Assembly (NCBI GenBank): GCA_902553675.1
Contig: CACDLV010000006.1
Coordinates: 1-44,643, forward strand
Source of the DNA: an uncultured Pelagibacteraceae bacterium
Lineage (GTDB): Bacteria > Pseudomonadota > Alphaproteobacteria > Pelagibacterales > Pelagibacteraceae
Reading direction: 5' to 3'
DNA: 44,643 nucleotides
The notes under the pieces are model-generated. The model searched no databases. It was not told the DNA's origin and worked only from the letters and a program-made list of their open reading frames with translations. Below, in pieces: positions 8,251-16,669 of the stretch (position 1 is the stretch's first letter; every line of letters starts with the position of its first letter). Made by a program: the position numbers and the translations under genes.

Positions 8251-9312
8251 TTAAAAACAAACTATGTGATCAATATGAATCGGTCTTTTAATTCCAAACT
8301 TTTCGTCAGCTTCATGTTGATGTTCATGATGAGAATGAACAAATACCGGTATTAACAAATCGCTACTAGTTTTTAAGGTATAAATAAAGTTGGTTCCTCT
8401 AAATTTTCTATCAACTACCTCTAATTTTAGATTGCTTTTATCGTCGTGCTGAAGATCCTCTGGCTGTAATAATAATTGCACATTTGATCCTTTTGGATAA
8501 TGCTTAATAAAATTCCCATTAATTGTTCCAAGATCTCTATTTTCTAATGAATTTTCTCCAGTTACTTTTGCTGGAATTAAAATTCCACGATTTAAAAAAT
8601 TTACTACTTCGACTGAGTTTGGAAAATGATAGACATTATAAGGGTCGTCAAACTGTTTTATTTGACCATCTAATATAATTGCGCATTTATGACCTAAATA
8701 AAAAGCTTCATAAGAGTCATGAGTAACGATTATTGTTGTAATTTTTAATTTACTTAAAATTTTTTTTAATCTTACTTGAATTTCTTCTTTAAAACTTTGA
8801 TCAACATTTGATAACGGTTCATCTAATAACAAAAGATCAGGTTGTGTTAGTAAAGATCTTGCAAGAGAAGCTCTTTGGGCCTCTCCAGCACTTATTTCAT
8901 GAGGATATTTTTTAAGTATTTTTGAAATATCTAGTAAATCAATAATCTCTTTAAAAGTTAGTTTTTTTTTCTTTTTTATTTTATTTCTCTCAGTGCCTAA
9001 TAATATATTCTTTTCAACAGTGTAATGCGGAAATAAGCTGTTATCTTGAAAAGCTAAAGATACATTTCTATCTTCAGGCTCAACATGTTTATTTTTAGAA
9101 GACATTAATTTTCCATTTAATCTAATTGAGCCTTTCTCAATATTCTCCAAACCAGCTATTGTTCTAAGGATTGTTGTTTTTCCAATTCCTGAGGGACCTA
9201 AAATACACAAAGTTTCTCCTTCATTTTCAATTGCAAATGAAGCATTCTCAACTTTGGTTTTTCCACCAATTATAAAGTCAACACCTTTAATTTCTAAAAA
9301 ATTATTTTTCAT
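8251..9312 (-). CDS. fbpC: Ferric iron ABC transporter ATPase (FbpC-like)
   Basis: 353 residues: an ABC ATPase domain followed by a TOBE-like C-terminal region. Walker A is GPSGIGKTT, the signature is ISAGEAQRASLARSLL, Walker B is LLLLDEPLSNVD, and the switch histidine lies in IIVTHDSYEAF. Length and layout match the FbpC/PotA/sugar importer class. Its partner permease overlaps it by four bases and an FbpA-like binding protein begins the operon, hence the iron assignment. The far C-terminus has an unusual histidine cluster, HSHHEHQH (residues 326-333), which might bind metal; I have not seen this as a general feature of FbpC. Confidence 0.85.
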   Translation of the reverse strand: MKNNFLEIKGVDFIIGGKTKVENASFAIENEGETLCILGPSGIGKTTILRTIAGLENIEKGSIRLNGKLMSSKNKHVEPEDRNVSLAFQDNSLFPHYTVEKNILLGTERNKIKKKKKLTFKEIIDLLDISKILKKYPHEISAGEAQRASLARSLLTQPDLLLLDEPLSNVDQSFKEEIQVRLKKILSKLKITTIIVTHDSYEAFYLGHKCAIILDGQIKQFDDPYNVYHFPNSVEVVNFLNRGILIPAKVTGENSLENRDLGTINGNFIKHYPKGSNVQLLLQPEDLQHDDKSNLKLEVVDRKFRGTNFIYTLKTSSDLLIPVFVHSHHEHQHEADEKFGIKRPIHIDHIVCF

Positions 9313-10928
9313 TTTTCTCTAAGAATATATTTAGATGTAAATATAATAAATATAGTTGCAATTAAAATTAAAAATAATGATGGAACTGCTGCAGCTTCTA
9401 ATAAATCTTCAGATGCAGATATATAAGCAGTTGTTGCAAAAGTTTCAAAATTAAATGGTCTTAAAATAAGGGTTATTGGTAACTCTCTTATTATTTCTAA
9501 AGAAATCAATATAGCTACAAATAAAAGAGAATTTCTTAAGAAAGGAACGTGAATATTCATGAAGGTTTTCTTTTTGGAATAACCAAGTAGATATGAACTT
9601 TCATCAACTGAAATATTTATTTTTTCATAGCCTGATTTAATTCCATTAAATGCTAATGAATAAAATCTTACAAAATAAACTATAACAAGACCAAGAACAG
9701 AACCAATAAAGATTTTTTTAATAGAGAAAAATCCTAAAGTTTTAACAACGTTATCATCAAACCAAGCAACAAAAGTAATAAATGCTACAGCTAAAATAAC
9801 ACCTGGAATAGCATAACCTGATATAGATATAGTTGATAAAAAATTTAAAACTTTATTTCTTGAAACTCTATTTCCATAATTTGAAATTAAAGAAAATAAA
9901 ATCAGGACTATGCTAGATAAAATCACCAAATAAATTGTATTTAAAGTAAGTGAAATTATATCAATATCAAAAAGATTTTCTGGAAATTTAATTGTCCAAT
10001 ATAACATTTGGCTTAAAGGAAATAAAAAACTTAAAAAGAAAACAATAAAACAAAATAAAAATGCAAAAATAGATTTTTTTCCAGATAACGTAATTTTTTC
10101 TTTTTGTTTAAATCCACCTTTTGAATTAAAATGATATTTAGCTTTTTTTCTTGAAAAATTTTCAAGTATAAAACATGCAAATATAAATATTAGTAAGAAA
10201 AATGATAATCTATTTGAAAAAGCTAAATCATCAAATGTAATCCAAGAATTATAAATTCCAGTCGTTAAAGTGTTTATTGAAAAAAAATCTACTGCACCAA
10301 ATTCTGCTAATGTCTCCATCGCAACAAGAGATAACCCAGCGACTATAGCTGGCCTAGCAGCTGGCAATATCAAAGAAAATAAAGATTTAAATTTTGAAAA
10401 ACCTAAACTTCTTCCTAAATCAATTAAGTTTTGAGATTGATATAAAAATGATGCTCTAGAAAGAATATATACATAAGCGTATAATGAAAATGAAAGGGAA
10501 AGTACTGCTCCAAGAAGGCCATCGAACTTTGGGATATGTTTATTATATTCCCCTTCTCCAAATAAATTTGTCAAGATTGTGAAAGCTGTCCCATAATTTT
10601 CAAAAAAGGCTGTCAAAGAATATGCATAAATGTAAGGTGGAACAGCAAAAGAAAGTATAAGAGCCCATTTAAAGAAATCACTAAAAGGAAATTTATAAAA
10701 TGAAACCAAGTATGCAGATGTAGTACCTATTATAAATGTGAAGATTAAGACACAGAATAGCAGTGTGAAAGAATTAAAAATATATTCAAATAAAAAAGTA
10801 TCTTTTAATACTTGATAATAATTTGAGGTCTCTTCAAAAAAACTAAAAAAAACTGTAACAATTGGAATTAATACACCTATAGACACCAATAAAGAGGATA
10901 GAAACCAGATATTTAAATTCTTTAACAT
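9309..10928 (-). CDS. fbpB: Ferric iron ABC transporter permease (FbpB-like, fused)
   Basis: 539 residues with about twelve transmembrane helices, the length of FbpB-type permeases that carry two permease domains in one chain. Each half has an EAA-like loop: LGRSLGFSKFKSLFSLILPA in the first and YLLGYSKKKTFMNIHVPFL in the second. With fbpC (overlapping by four bases) and fbpA it forms an importer for ferric iron in the inner membrane. The peroxiredoxin gene sits directly upstream in the same direction with a 40-base gap that includes a perfect A7T7 tract. Confidence 0.85.
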   Translation of the reverse strand: MLKNLNIWFLSSLLVSIGVLIPIVTVFFSFFEETSNYYQVLKDTFLFEYIFNSFTLLFCVLIFTFIIGTTSAYLVSFYKFPFSDFFKWALILSFAVPPYIYAYSLTAFFENYGTAFTILTNLFGEGEYNKHIPKFDGLLGAVLSLSFSLYAYVYILSRASFLYQSQNLIDLGRSLGFSKFKSLFSLILPAARPAIVAGLSLVAMETLAEFGAVDFFSINTLTTGIYNSWITFDDLAFSNRLSFFLLIFIFACFILENFSRKKAKYHFNSKGGFKQKEKITLSGKKSIFAFLFCFIVFFLSFLFPLSQMLYWTIKFPENLFDIDIISLTLNTIYLVILSSIVLILFSLISNYGNRVSRNKVLNFLSTISISGYAIPGVILAVAFITFVAWFDDNVVKTLGFFSIKKIFIGSVLGLVIVYFVRFYSLAFNGIKSGYEKINISVDESSYLLGYSKKKTFMNIHVPFLRNSLLFVAILISLEIIRELPITLILRPFNFETFATTAYISASEDLLEAAAVPSLFLILIATIFIIFTSKYILREK

Positions 10929-10968
10929 TAAGGGTCTTATAATATAAAAAAATTTTTTTAATATGATT

Positions 10969-11514
10969 TTACTTTGATGCAGAAAGATACTTTAGTGTAT
11001 TTTCTGGTGTTGTTTCTATATATGGGTCATCATCTGAGCCTGAATTATTAATTCCAGGCTCTTGCCACCATTTTTCAACAATACCGTCATTAATAACTGC
11101 CATATATCTCCAACTTCTTTGGCCAAATCCATCATGGTCTTTGGAGATTAACATTCCCATATATTTTGTAAAAAGTCCTGATCCATCTGGTATTACTTTA
11201 ACATTAGAAATACCCATTTTTTTTGCCCAAGCATTCATCACGTATGAGTCATTTACTGAACAACAATAAATTTCGTCAATGCCAAGTTTTTTTAATTCAT
11301 CAGCATTTTTTTCAAATCCAGGTAATTGTTGAGAAGAGCATGTTGGTGTAAATGCGCCAGGTAAACTAAATAAAATTACTCTTTTATTTTTAAAAAAATC
11401 ATCAGTAGACTTATTTGTCCACTTCCCACCAATTGCACATGCAATTTCATTATCCGAAGTATCACCTTCTCTAATTCTAAAAGTTACTTGAGGTATTTTA
11501 AATCCTTCTATCAT
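10969..11514 (-). CDS. Peroxiredoxin, Prx5/hybrid type
   Basis: Thiol peroxidase of about 181 residues. The active site is SLPGAFTPTCSSQQLPGFE with the peroxidatic Cys in PTC, typical of the Prx5 subfamily, which reduces hydrogen peroxide and organic peroxides with glutathione or thioredoxin. I start at the ATG at 11514 (MIEGFKIPQVTF), which matches the family start; a GTG at 11532 would add six residues but falls inside a hairpin arm. The gene is inserted between the binding protein and permease genes of an iron uptake operon, which suggests peroxide defence is made together with iron import. Confidence 0.85.
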   Translation of the reverse strand: MIEGFKIPQVTFRIREGDTSDNEIACAIGGKWTNKSTDDFFKNKRVILFSLPGAFTPTCSSQQLPGFEKNADELKKLGIDEIYCCSVNDSYVMNAWAKKMGISNVKVIPDGSGLFTKYMGMLISKDHDGFGQRSWRYMAVINDGIVEKWWQEPGINNSGSDDDPYIETTPENTLKYLSASK

Positions 11515-11525
11515 ATTTTTTTTAA

Positions 11526-11581
11526 TGCCCACGACAATTTTTAGGAAAGGGTAAAGATCCTAAAGGAGAGTGACGTGGGCA
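11526..11581 (-). promoter_or_regulatory. Two-tier inverted repeat ahead of peroxiredoxin gene
   Basis: Outer arms TGCCCACG (11526-11533) and CGTGGGCA (11574-11581) are perfect complements. Inside them TTTAGGA (11540-11546) and TCCTAAA (11558-11564) also pair, with unequal internal loops of six and nine bases. In the minus-strand mRNA this forms a leader hairpin ending just before the peroxiredoxin start. No U-run follows, so it is not a simple terminator. It may be a processing or stability element separating the abundant binding-protein message from the rest of the operon, or a regulatory leader. Confidence 0.55.
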
Positions 11582-11603
11582 CTGTCTAAAAAGAAATATA
11601 TCA

Positions 11604-11789
11604 TCATTTAAAAGGAGTGAGGATGTCTAGAGCCTCGTCTTTTTCAATCTCAGATAATTTTCTATTATTTATTTTTCTTTTAATCTTTTCACACTCTGAT
11701 GAGCATGGTTCACATGTTATCTGACCCTCAAGTGAACCGCTCATATCAGAAGAATTACTTAAATCAAAATTAAATAAATTCTTTTTCAC
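11604..11789 (-). CDS. Small Cys-rich hypothetical protein in iron operon
   Basis: 61 residues, GTG start six bases after the fbpA stop; a GGAAG sequence overlapping the end of fbpA could serve as its ribosome site. The sequence is soluble, with three cysteines in a CEPCSSEC arrangement in the middle and a charged, helical C-terminal half. An internal ATG (MSGSLEG) is a possible shorter start. I do not recognise a family. A CxxCxxxC cluster between a ferric-binding protein and a peroxiredoxin suggests a metal-binding or redox role, but that is only context. Confidence 0.55.
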   Translation of the reverse strand: MKKNLFNFDLSNSSDMSGSLEGQITCEPCSSECEKIKRKINNRKLSEIEKDEALDILTPFK

Positions 11790-11795
11790 TATGTG

Positions 11796-12824
11796 TTACT
11801 TCCAACCAGCAGCTGTCATAACTTCTAATGCAGCAGCTTGATTCTTTCCATAAGTTGAAACTTTAGTTACTAAATCTTGTTTAAAATCTAGCCCTAAATT
11901 ATTTACTACTAATGGATTTGGAGAAACACCACCTATCATTGGAAACTCAAACGTATTATTTGTAAAATGTTCTTGAGATTCTGCTGATAATAAAAAGTCA
12001 ACAAGTGCAATAGCATTTGCTTTGTTAGGCGCACCTTTAACAAGAGCAGCACAACTAATATTCATGTGTGTGCCTCTACCTTGTTGGTTAGGGAAAAACG
12101 CTTTAACTTTTTTTGCAGCCGCTTGTTGTTCAGCACCTTTTTTACCTGAAAGCATAAGTGCTAAATAATAAGTGTTAGCTACAGCAATATCAGCTTCGCC
12201 TGCTGCTACTGCCATGATTTGAGCTCTATCGTTTCCTTTTGGCTCTCTTGCCATATTAGAAACAACACCTTTTGCCCAATCGGCTGTGGCTTTTTTTCCA
12301 TTATTTGCAATTAATGAAGCTACAAGTGATTTATTATAAATGTTACTAGATTTTCTTATTACTAGTCTACCTTTCCATTTTGGATCAGCTAAACCTTCAT
12401 AAGTTAAACCTGACAACTCAGCACCACTAACTCTTTCAGGTGAGTAATAAATAATTCTTGCTCTTTTTGCTACTCCAACCCATTTGTTAGTTCTGAAGTT
12501 TTTTGGAACAGATGCTTTAATTGTTGCAGATGATAAACCACCTTGAAGCAAACCTTTCGCATCCATAGCACCACATCTTCCAGCATCCGCAGTAATATAA
12601 AGATCGGCTGAAGAATCTGCTCCTTCTTCGGCTATTCTTTTTTCTAAAGCTCCTGATTTTCCATTAATTAAATTTACTTTAATTCCTGTAGCTGCTGTAA
12701 ATTTTCCATACATTTCAGCATCAGCTTTATAATGCCTTGCATTAAATACATTTACCTCATTCGCAATCGCAAAAGTTGATACAAATAAAGATGTAATTAA
12801 TGCTAAAATTGATAATTTTCTCAT
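11796..12824 (-). CDS. fbpA: Ferric iron ABC transporter binding protein (FbpA-like)
   Basis: 342 residues with a signal peptide (MRKLSILALITSLFVSTFAIA, cleavage after AIA/NE). The mature protein opens VNVFNARHYKADAEMYGKF, as in class III ferric-binding proteins, and includes the iron-ligand tyrosine pair in VANTYYLALM. It captures Fe3+ in the periplasm for FbpBC. The start is the ATG at 12824, with an AAGGAGT ribosome site a few bases upstream. Two Fur-box-like sites lie 28-65 bases upstream. It is the first gene of the iron operon. Confidence 0.9.
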   Translation of the reverse strand: MRKLSILALITSLFVSTFAIANEVNVFNARHYKADAEMYGKFTAATGIKVNLINGKSGALEKRIAEEGADSSADLYITADAGRCGAMDAKGLLQGGLSSATIKASVPKNFRTNKWVGVAKRARIIYYSPERVSGAELSGLTYEGLADPKWKGRLVIRKSSNIYNKSLVASLIANNGKKATADWAKGVVSNMAREPKGNDRAQIMAVAAGEADIAVANTYYLALMLSGKKGAEQQAAAKKVKAFFPNQQGRGTHMNISCAALVKGAPNKANAIALVDFLLSAESQEHFTNNTFEFPMIGGVSPNPLVVNNLGLDFKQDLVTKVSTYGKNQAAALEVMTAAGWK

Positions 12825-12851
12825 TAAACTCCTTAAATTATTACGTTATTT

Positions 12852-12889
12852 TTGAGAATGAGAACTATTCTCAATGAGAATGATTATCA
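12852..12889 (-). promoter_or_regulatory. Tandem Fur-box-like operators ahead of fbpA
   Basis: TTGAGAAT (12852-12859) and ATTCTCAA (12867-12874) form a perfect inverted repeat. Immediately next, TGAGAATGATTATCA (12875-12889) differs by one base from the 7-1-7 Fur consensus TGATAATNATTATCA. The pair lies over the likely fbpA promoter on the minus strand. Iron-dependent repression by a Fur-family protein is the natural reading; an alphaproteobacterial relative such as Mur or another iron regulator is possible. Confidence 0.75.
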
Positions 12890-12949
12890 ATCGCAATAGT
12901 GTCGCAGATTAAAATTTATTAATAATTTAGGGGGTTTTGGCTATTTTTT

Positions 12950-13837
12950 CTATTTCCAGTCGCCAATTTTACTGAATAGGAAATTTCTGAAAGCTTGAAC
13001 TCTAGCTGTATTTTTTAAGGATTGTGGGTAGACAAAATGAGCTTCTGTTATTGGCCCCTCTACTTTTGGAAGTACTTTAATGACATTGTTTGAGTTTGAA
13101 ACTAAATATTCTGGAAGTGCTGCTAATCCAACACCAGACTCAACTGCTAACAATAATCCCATTACACTATTTACTTTCATTATTGTTTTTCTTTTCTTTC
13201 CATCATGCATTCCAATTTTTAGTGCCCAATCTGGATTATAAACTGGTGAAGGAGCACCTTTTCCAAAAGAGATAAATTTATGTTTATTTAAGTCACTTAT
13301 TGTTTTTGGCATTCCATTTTTTTCTAGGTACTTATTTGATCCATAAATATAGTACTTAATATCTACTAATTTTTTCTGAATATAATTTAGCTGTTTAGGT
13401 CTTCTCATGAAAATTCCAATATCAGCTTGTCGAGTGCTCAAATCTAGTTCCTTATCATCAAAAACTAATTCAATCTCAATTTCAGGGTTAAGTCTCATAA
13501 ATTCTTGAATTCTTGGAGTTAACCAGTGTGTTCCAAAACTTCTAACCGTCGTAATTGTTAATTTACCTGTTGGTTTATTTTTTTGATCCCCCAATGAAGT
13601 TTCAACTTCTTTAAGTTTGCTAATTACTTCATGAGCTGTTTTAAATACATATTCACCATTTTCTGTAAGAGTTAACCCTCTTGCATGTCTTTCAAACAAT
13701 TGTACTTTTAAATCTTGTTCCAATGATTGAATTTGCCTACTAATAGCTGATTGGCTAAGATTTAAATTAACAGTGGCATTCGTAAAGCTTCCAGCTTCAG
13801 CCACAGCATGAAAAATTTTTAATTTATCCCAGTCCAT
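12950..13837 (-). CDS. LysR-family transcriptional regulator
   Basis: 295 residues, standard LysR length. The N-terminal winged helix-turn-helix is AEAGSFTNATVNLNLSQSAI with SRQIQSLEQDLKVQLFERHA following. The C-terminal part has the periplasmic-binding-protein-like effector domain (LTITTVRSFGTHWLTPRIQEF and later VESGVGLAALPEYLV). Its ATG overlaps the stop of the acuI-like gene by one base, so it is the last gene of a folE-acuI-lysR transcript. It could respond to acrylate, DMSP or another metabolite of its neighbour, but the effector is unknown. Confidence 0.9.
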   Translation of the reverse strand: MDWDKLKIFHAVAEAGSFTNATVNLNLSQSAISRQIQSLEQDLKVQLFERHARGLTLTENGEYVFKTAHEVISKLKEVETSLGDQKNKPTGKLTITTVRSFGTHWLTPRIQEFMRLNPEIEIELVFDDKELDLSTRQADIGIFMRRPKQLNYIQKKLVDIKYYIYGSNKYLEKNGMPKTISDLNKHKFISFGKGAPSPVYNPDWALKIGMHDGKKRKTIMKVNSVMGLLLAVESGVGLAALPEYLVSNSNNVIKVLPKVEGPITEAHFVYPQSLKNTARVQAFRNFLFSKIGDWK

Positions 13838-14838
13838 TATTTATTTAAATCAACTAATACTCTTCCAGCGATTTCTCCTTTTAAAATTTTTGGGTAAGTT
13901 TCAATTAATTCTTCTAAACTAACTGTTAAAACAGATTTTTCCAATATATCGAAATCAATTAGTTTTGAGACTTCTCCCCAAATGAAACCCCTTCTTCTAA
14001 TACTGCAATTAGCTGAATCCATGCCCCAAACTTTAATACCCCTTAACATAAAAGGTAATAAATTTGTATTAAGTTCATTGCTATTTGCATTTCCGCAAAC
14101 TGCTATTATTCCATTTGATTTTGTTTGAGCTATTGCATTTGCCAGAATTTTACCACCAACAGTATCAACTACTCCATCCCACAAGCCTTTGTCTATTGGT
14201 CTTGGATCTTTATCAAATTCAGCCCTATTTATAATGTTTTTTGCACCTAATGATTTTAAATAATCTGATTTTGTATCTTTTCCAGTAACAGCAGAAACAT
14301 TGTATCCCATTTTAGTTAAAGCCATAACTGCTACACTACCAACTCCTCCTGTTGCACCTGTTACTAAAACATCATTAACTTTTTCACCTAACAAAATACT
14401 TTCTCTTGCTTGAATTGCAAAGGCGCTCATTAATGAAGTGAAGCCAGCTGTACCTAAAATCATAGCTTGTTTGCTTGTTAAGCTATCAGGTTTTTTAACC
14501 AGAAAATCTGCATTTACTTTTGCAATTTGTGAATAACCACCAAAAAATATTTCTCCTACTCTAAATCCAGTTAAGATTACTTCATCTCCTTCTTTAAATT
14601 TTGAATTTTCACTTTCAATAACTTTTCCTGAAAAATCTATTCCTGGAATATGCGGAAACTCTTTAACTAGACGTCCACCATTTTTTAAAATCATTCCATC
14701 CTTAAAATTAAGATCAGAATAATCTACTTTTACTGTTACGTCCCCATGCTTTAAAAAACTTTTATCAATAGATTTGATATCAAGTGAGAAGTTTTCACCT
14801 TCTTGATTAAGAATCAGTGCTTTAAATTGGTCAGACAC
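13837..14838 (-). CDS. acuI: AcuI-like NADPH-dependent acryloyl-CoA reductase
   Basis: 333 residues, zinc-free medium-chain dehydrogenase of the YhdH/AcuI type. N-terminal VTVKVDYSDLNFKDGMILKN and FPHIPGIDFSGKV are characteristic, and the nucleotide-binding motif is VTGATGGVGSVAVM. AcuI reduces toxic acryloyl-CoA to propionyl-CoA, a step needed after DMSP is cleaved to acrylate. This fits the DddP-like enzyme elsewhere in the window. The start is a GTG two bases after the folE stop. A general quinone-oxidoreductase-like role cannot be excluded. Confidence 0.8.
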   Translation of the reverse strand: MSDQFKALILNQEGENFSLDIKSIDKSFLKHGDVTVKVDYSDLNFKDGMILKNGGRLVKEFPHIPGIDFSGKVIESENSKFKEGDEVILTGFRVGEIFFGGYSQIAKVNADFLVKKPDSLTSKQAMILGTAGFTSLMSAFAIQARESILLGEKVNDVLVTGATGGVGSVAVMALTKMGYNVSAVTGKDTKSDYLKSLGAKNIINRAEFDKDPRPIDKGLWDGVVDTVGGKILANAIAQTKSNGIIAVCGNANSNELNTNLLPFMLRGIKVWGMDSANCSIRRRGFIWGEVSKLIDFDILEKSVLTVSLEELIETYPKILKGEIAGRVLVDLNK

Positions 14839-14839
14839 A

Positions 14840-15460
14840 CTAGTCTTTTAACTCAGTGCTGATAAATCGTAAATATCTATTTTGATAACTAAGGTCTTCT
14901 TTAAATTGACCTAAGTAAAAATTAGTTACTGTTGTTGCTTGTTCTTTTTTTATACCCCTCATAGTCATACACTGATGGGTTGAATCTATTGTAACAGCTA
15001 CACCCTTTGCTTGAAGAGCTTCCATTAAAGAGTTTGCTATCTGAACAGTTAATCTTTCTTGTGTCTGTAATCTTTTTGAAAATATTTCAACTACTCTTGC
15101 AATTTTACTTAATCCCACAACTCTTTCATTTGGTATATAGGCAACATGAGCTTTTCCTATAATTGGAGCCATATGATGTTCACAGTGACTTTGTACCGAA
15201 ATATTCTTTTGAACAACCATATCGCTGTAACCCTCGACATCACCAAAAGTTTTATCTAATACTTTTTTTGCATCCTCATTGTAACCTTGAAAATATTCTT
15301 TAAACGCTTTTACAACTCTTTTAGGAGTTTCTAACAACCCCTCTCTTTTAGGATCTTCTCCCATCCATGATAAAATGGTTCTGATAGCTTCTTCAGCTTC
15401 TTTATCTGAAACCTGCTTTGTGTCTAAATTTTTGTTATCAGTGTCTTTTACTAATTTCAT
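14840..15460 (-). CDS. folE: GTP cyclohydrolase I
   Basis: 206 residues. Zinc and active-site motifs are SHCEHHMAPIIGKAHVAYIP and THQCMTMRGIKK, with the GLSKIARVVEIFSKRLQTQE helix between them. It converts GTP to dihydroneopterin triphosphate, the first step of folate synthesis. In an organism whose betaine and DMSP breakdown runs through tetrahydrofolate this is a core gene. It heads the folE-acuI-lysR group and is divergent from hisI across a 77-base AT-rich gap. Confidence 0.95.
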   Translation of the reverse strand: MKLVKDTDNKNLDTKQVSDKEAEEAIRTILSWMGEDPKREGLLETPKRVVKAFKEYFQGYNEDAKKVLDKTFGDVEGYSDMVVQKNISVQSHCEHHMAPIIGKAHVAYIPNERVVGLSKIARVVEIFSKRLQTQERLTVQIANSLMEALQAKGVAVTIDSTHQCMTMRGIKKEQATTVTNFYLGQFKEDLSYQNRYLRFISTELKD

Positions 15461-15537
15461 AGCGGTTTTTTATACAGTAATTACTTCAATTTAAAAATAT
15501 TTAATATATTTTGATATGTGCTACATAATCACCCTTT

Positions 15538-16005
15538 ATGTTCAAAAAAAGAGAAAATATCTATGATATTGAAGAAGGAAGCCTTCTTTCGCCTAAATTT
15601 GATAATGATGGTTTGATACCAGTCATTACAATGTGCTCAAAAACTAAAGATATTTTGATGCATGGATACATGAATGTGGAAGCTCTTAAAAAGACAATTG
15701 AAACTAAAGAAGCACATTATTTTAGTAGATCGAGAAAAACTATTTGGCACAAAGGTAAAACAAGTGGATTTATCCAAAAAGTAACTGAAATAAGAATTGA
15801 TGATGATCAAGACTCGATATGGTTAACTGTTGATATTGGTGATGGCGCTAGCTGTCATGTTGGTTACAGATCATGTTTTTATAGATCTATACCAATGGGA
15901 CCAATAGAAAATGGAAGAAAAATTGAAATGAAATTTTTAGAGAAAGAAAAAAAATTTGATCCAGAAAAAATTTATGCAGGACAACCAAACCCTACAAAAA
16001 TCTAA
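15538..16005 (+). CDS. hisI: Phosphoribosyl-AMP cyclohydrolase
   Basis: 155 residues, a stand-alone PRA-CH without the HisE domain. Signatures are LMHGYMNVEALKKTIETKEA, YFSRSRKTIWHKGKTSG and the zinc region DGASCHVGYRSCFYRS. It opens the adenine ring of phosphoribosyl-AMP in histidine synthesis. Its stop is two bases before the next gene, which starts a pair of oxygenase-like paralogues; there is no obvious functional tie between them and histidine synthesis. Confidence 0.95.
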   Translation: MFKKRENIYDIEEGSLLSPKFDNDGLIPVITMCSKTKDILMHGYMNVEALKKTIETKEAHYFSRSRKTIWHKGKTSGFIQKVTEIRIDDDQDSIWLTVDIGDGASCHVGYRSCFYRSIPMGPIENGRKIEMKFLEKEKKFDPEKIYAGQPNPTKI

Positions 16006-16007
16006 AA

Positions 16008-16634
16008 ATGGAAATCCAAATTATTAGACATTTTGGACCTTCAATAGCAAAAACAAAAATACCTCAAAAAATTGTTGATCAACTAAATTCTTATATAGAT
16101 CAAATAGTTATCGATGAACAAAAATCAAATAAATTAAATATGGGTTTAGATTTAGCAGGTGATGTAACTCAAGAATTTAAACTTGAGAAAGAATTTATGA
16201 GCAACAGTGGATGGTTAAATTTTTTAGCTACTGTAACAAATGAATGGATAAAAACTCAAACTGGTGAGAAAATAACTAAATTTGAAATGATTGAATCTTG
16301 GGTAGTAAGACAATTTAAAAACGAATATAATCCAATTCACTGGCATGGTGGTCATATTTCAGGAGCTGGATTTTTAAAACTACCAAAAACATTTGGAACT
16401 CATGTTCAAGATAAAAAAGATAAGAATTATGTGGGTGGTACATTAAATTTTATTCATGGAAGTAAACAGTTTATGTCTAACTCAAAATTAAAAATAATAC
16501 CTGAAATTGGAGATTTTTATTTTTTTCCAAACTATTTAATGCATACTGTTTATCCTTTCAAAGGCACTGATGATGAAAGACGATCAATTTCATTTAATGC
16601 AAATATAGATAATAAAATTTATAATACAGGTTAG
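16008..16634 (+). CDS. Putative 2OG-Fe(II) oxygenase-like protein, copy 1
   Basis: 208 residues. The C-terminal half has a double-stranded beta-helix pattern resembling TIGR02466-type putative 2OG-Fe(II) oxygenases: NEYNPIHWHGGHISGAGFLK (candidate iron His), GGTLNFIHGS, IGDFYFFPNYLMHTVYPF (second His) and DERRSISFNANID (2-oxoglutarate-binding Arg). Substrate unknown. A close paralogue follows 35 bases downstream on the same strand, from a local duplication. The gene begins two bases after hisI. Confidence 0.65.
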   Translation: MEIQIIRHFGPSIAKTKIPQKIVDQLNSYIDQIVIDEQKSNKLNMGLDLAGDVTQEFKLEKEFMSNSGWLNFLATVTNEWIKTQTGEKITKFEMIESWVVRQFKNEYNPIHWHGGHISGAGFLKLPKTFGTHVQDKKDKNYVGGTLNFIHGSKQFMSNSKLKIIPEIGDFYFFPNYLMHTVYPFKGTDDERRSISFNANIDNKIYNTG

Positions 16635-16669
16635 TTTTTTAATATAAATTGAAATAAAATTAAAAATAT

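Noticed and set aside
10945..10960. Palindrome T-A7-T7-A between prx and fbpB as a terminator
   Set aside because: An A7T7 tract gives only a weak all-AT stem and lies inside an operon; it is more likely compositional or a bent-DNA tract.
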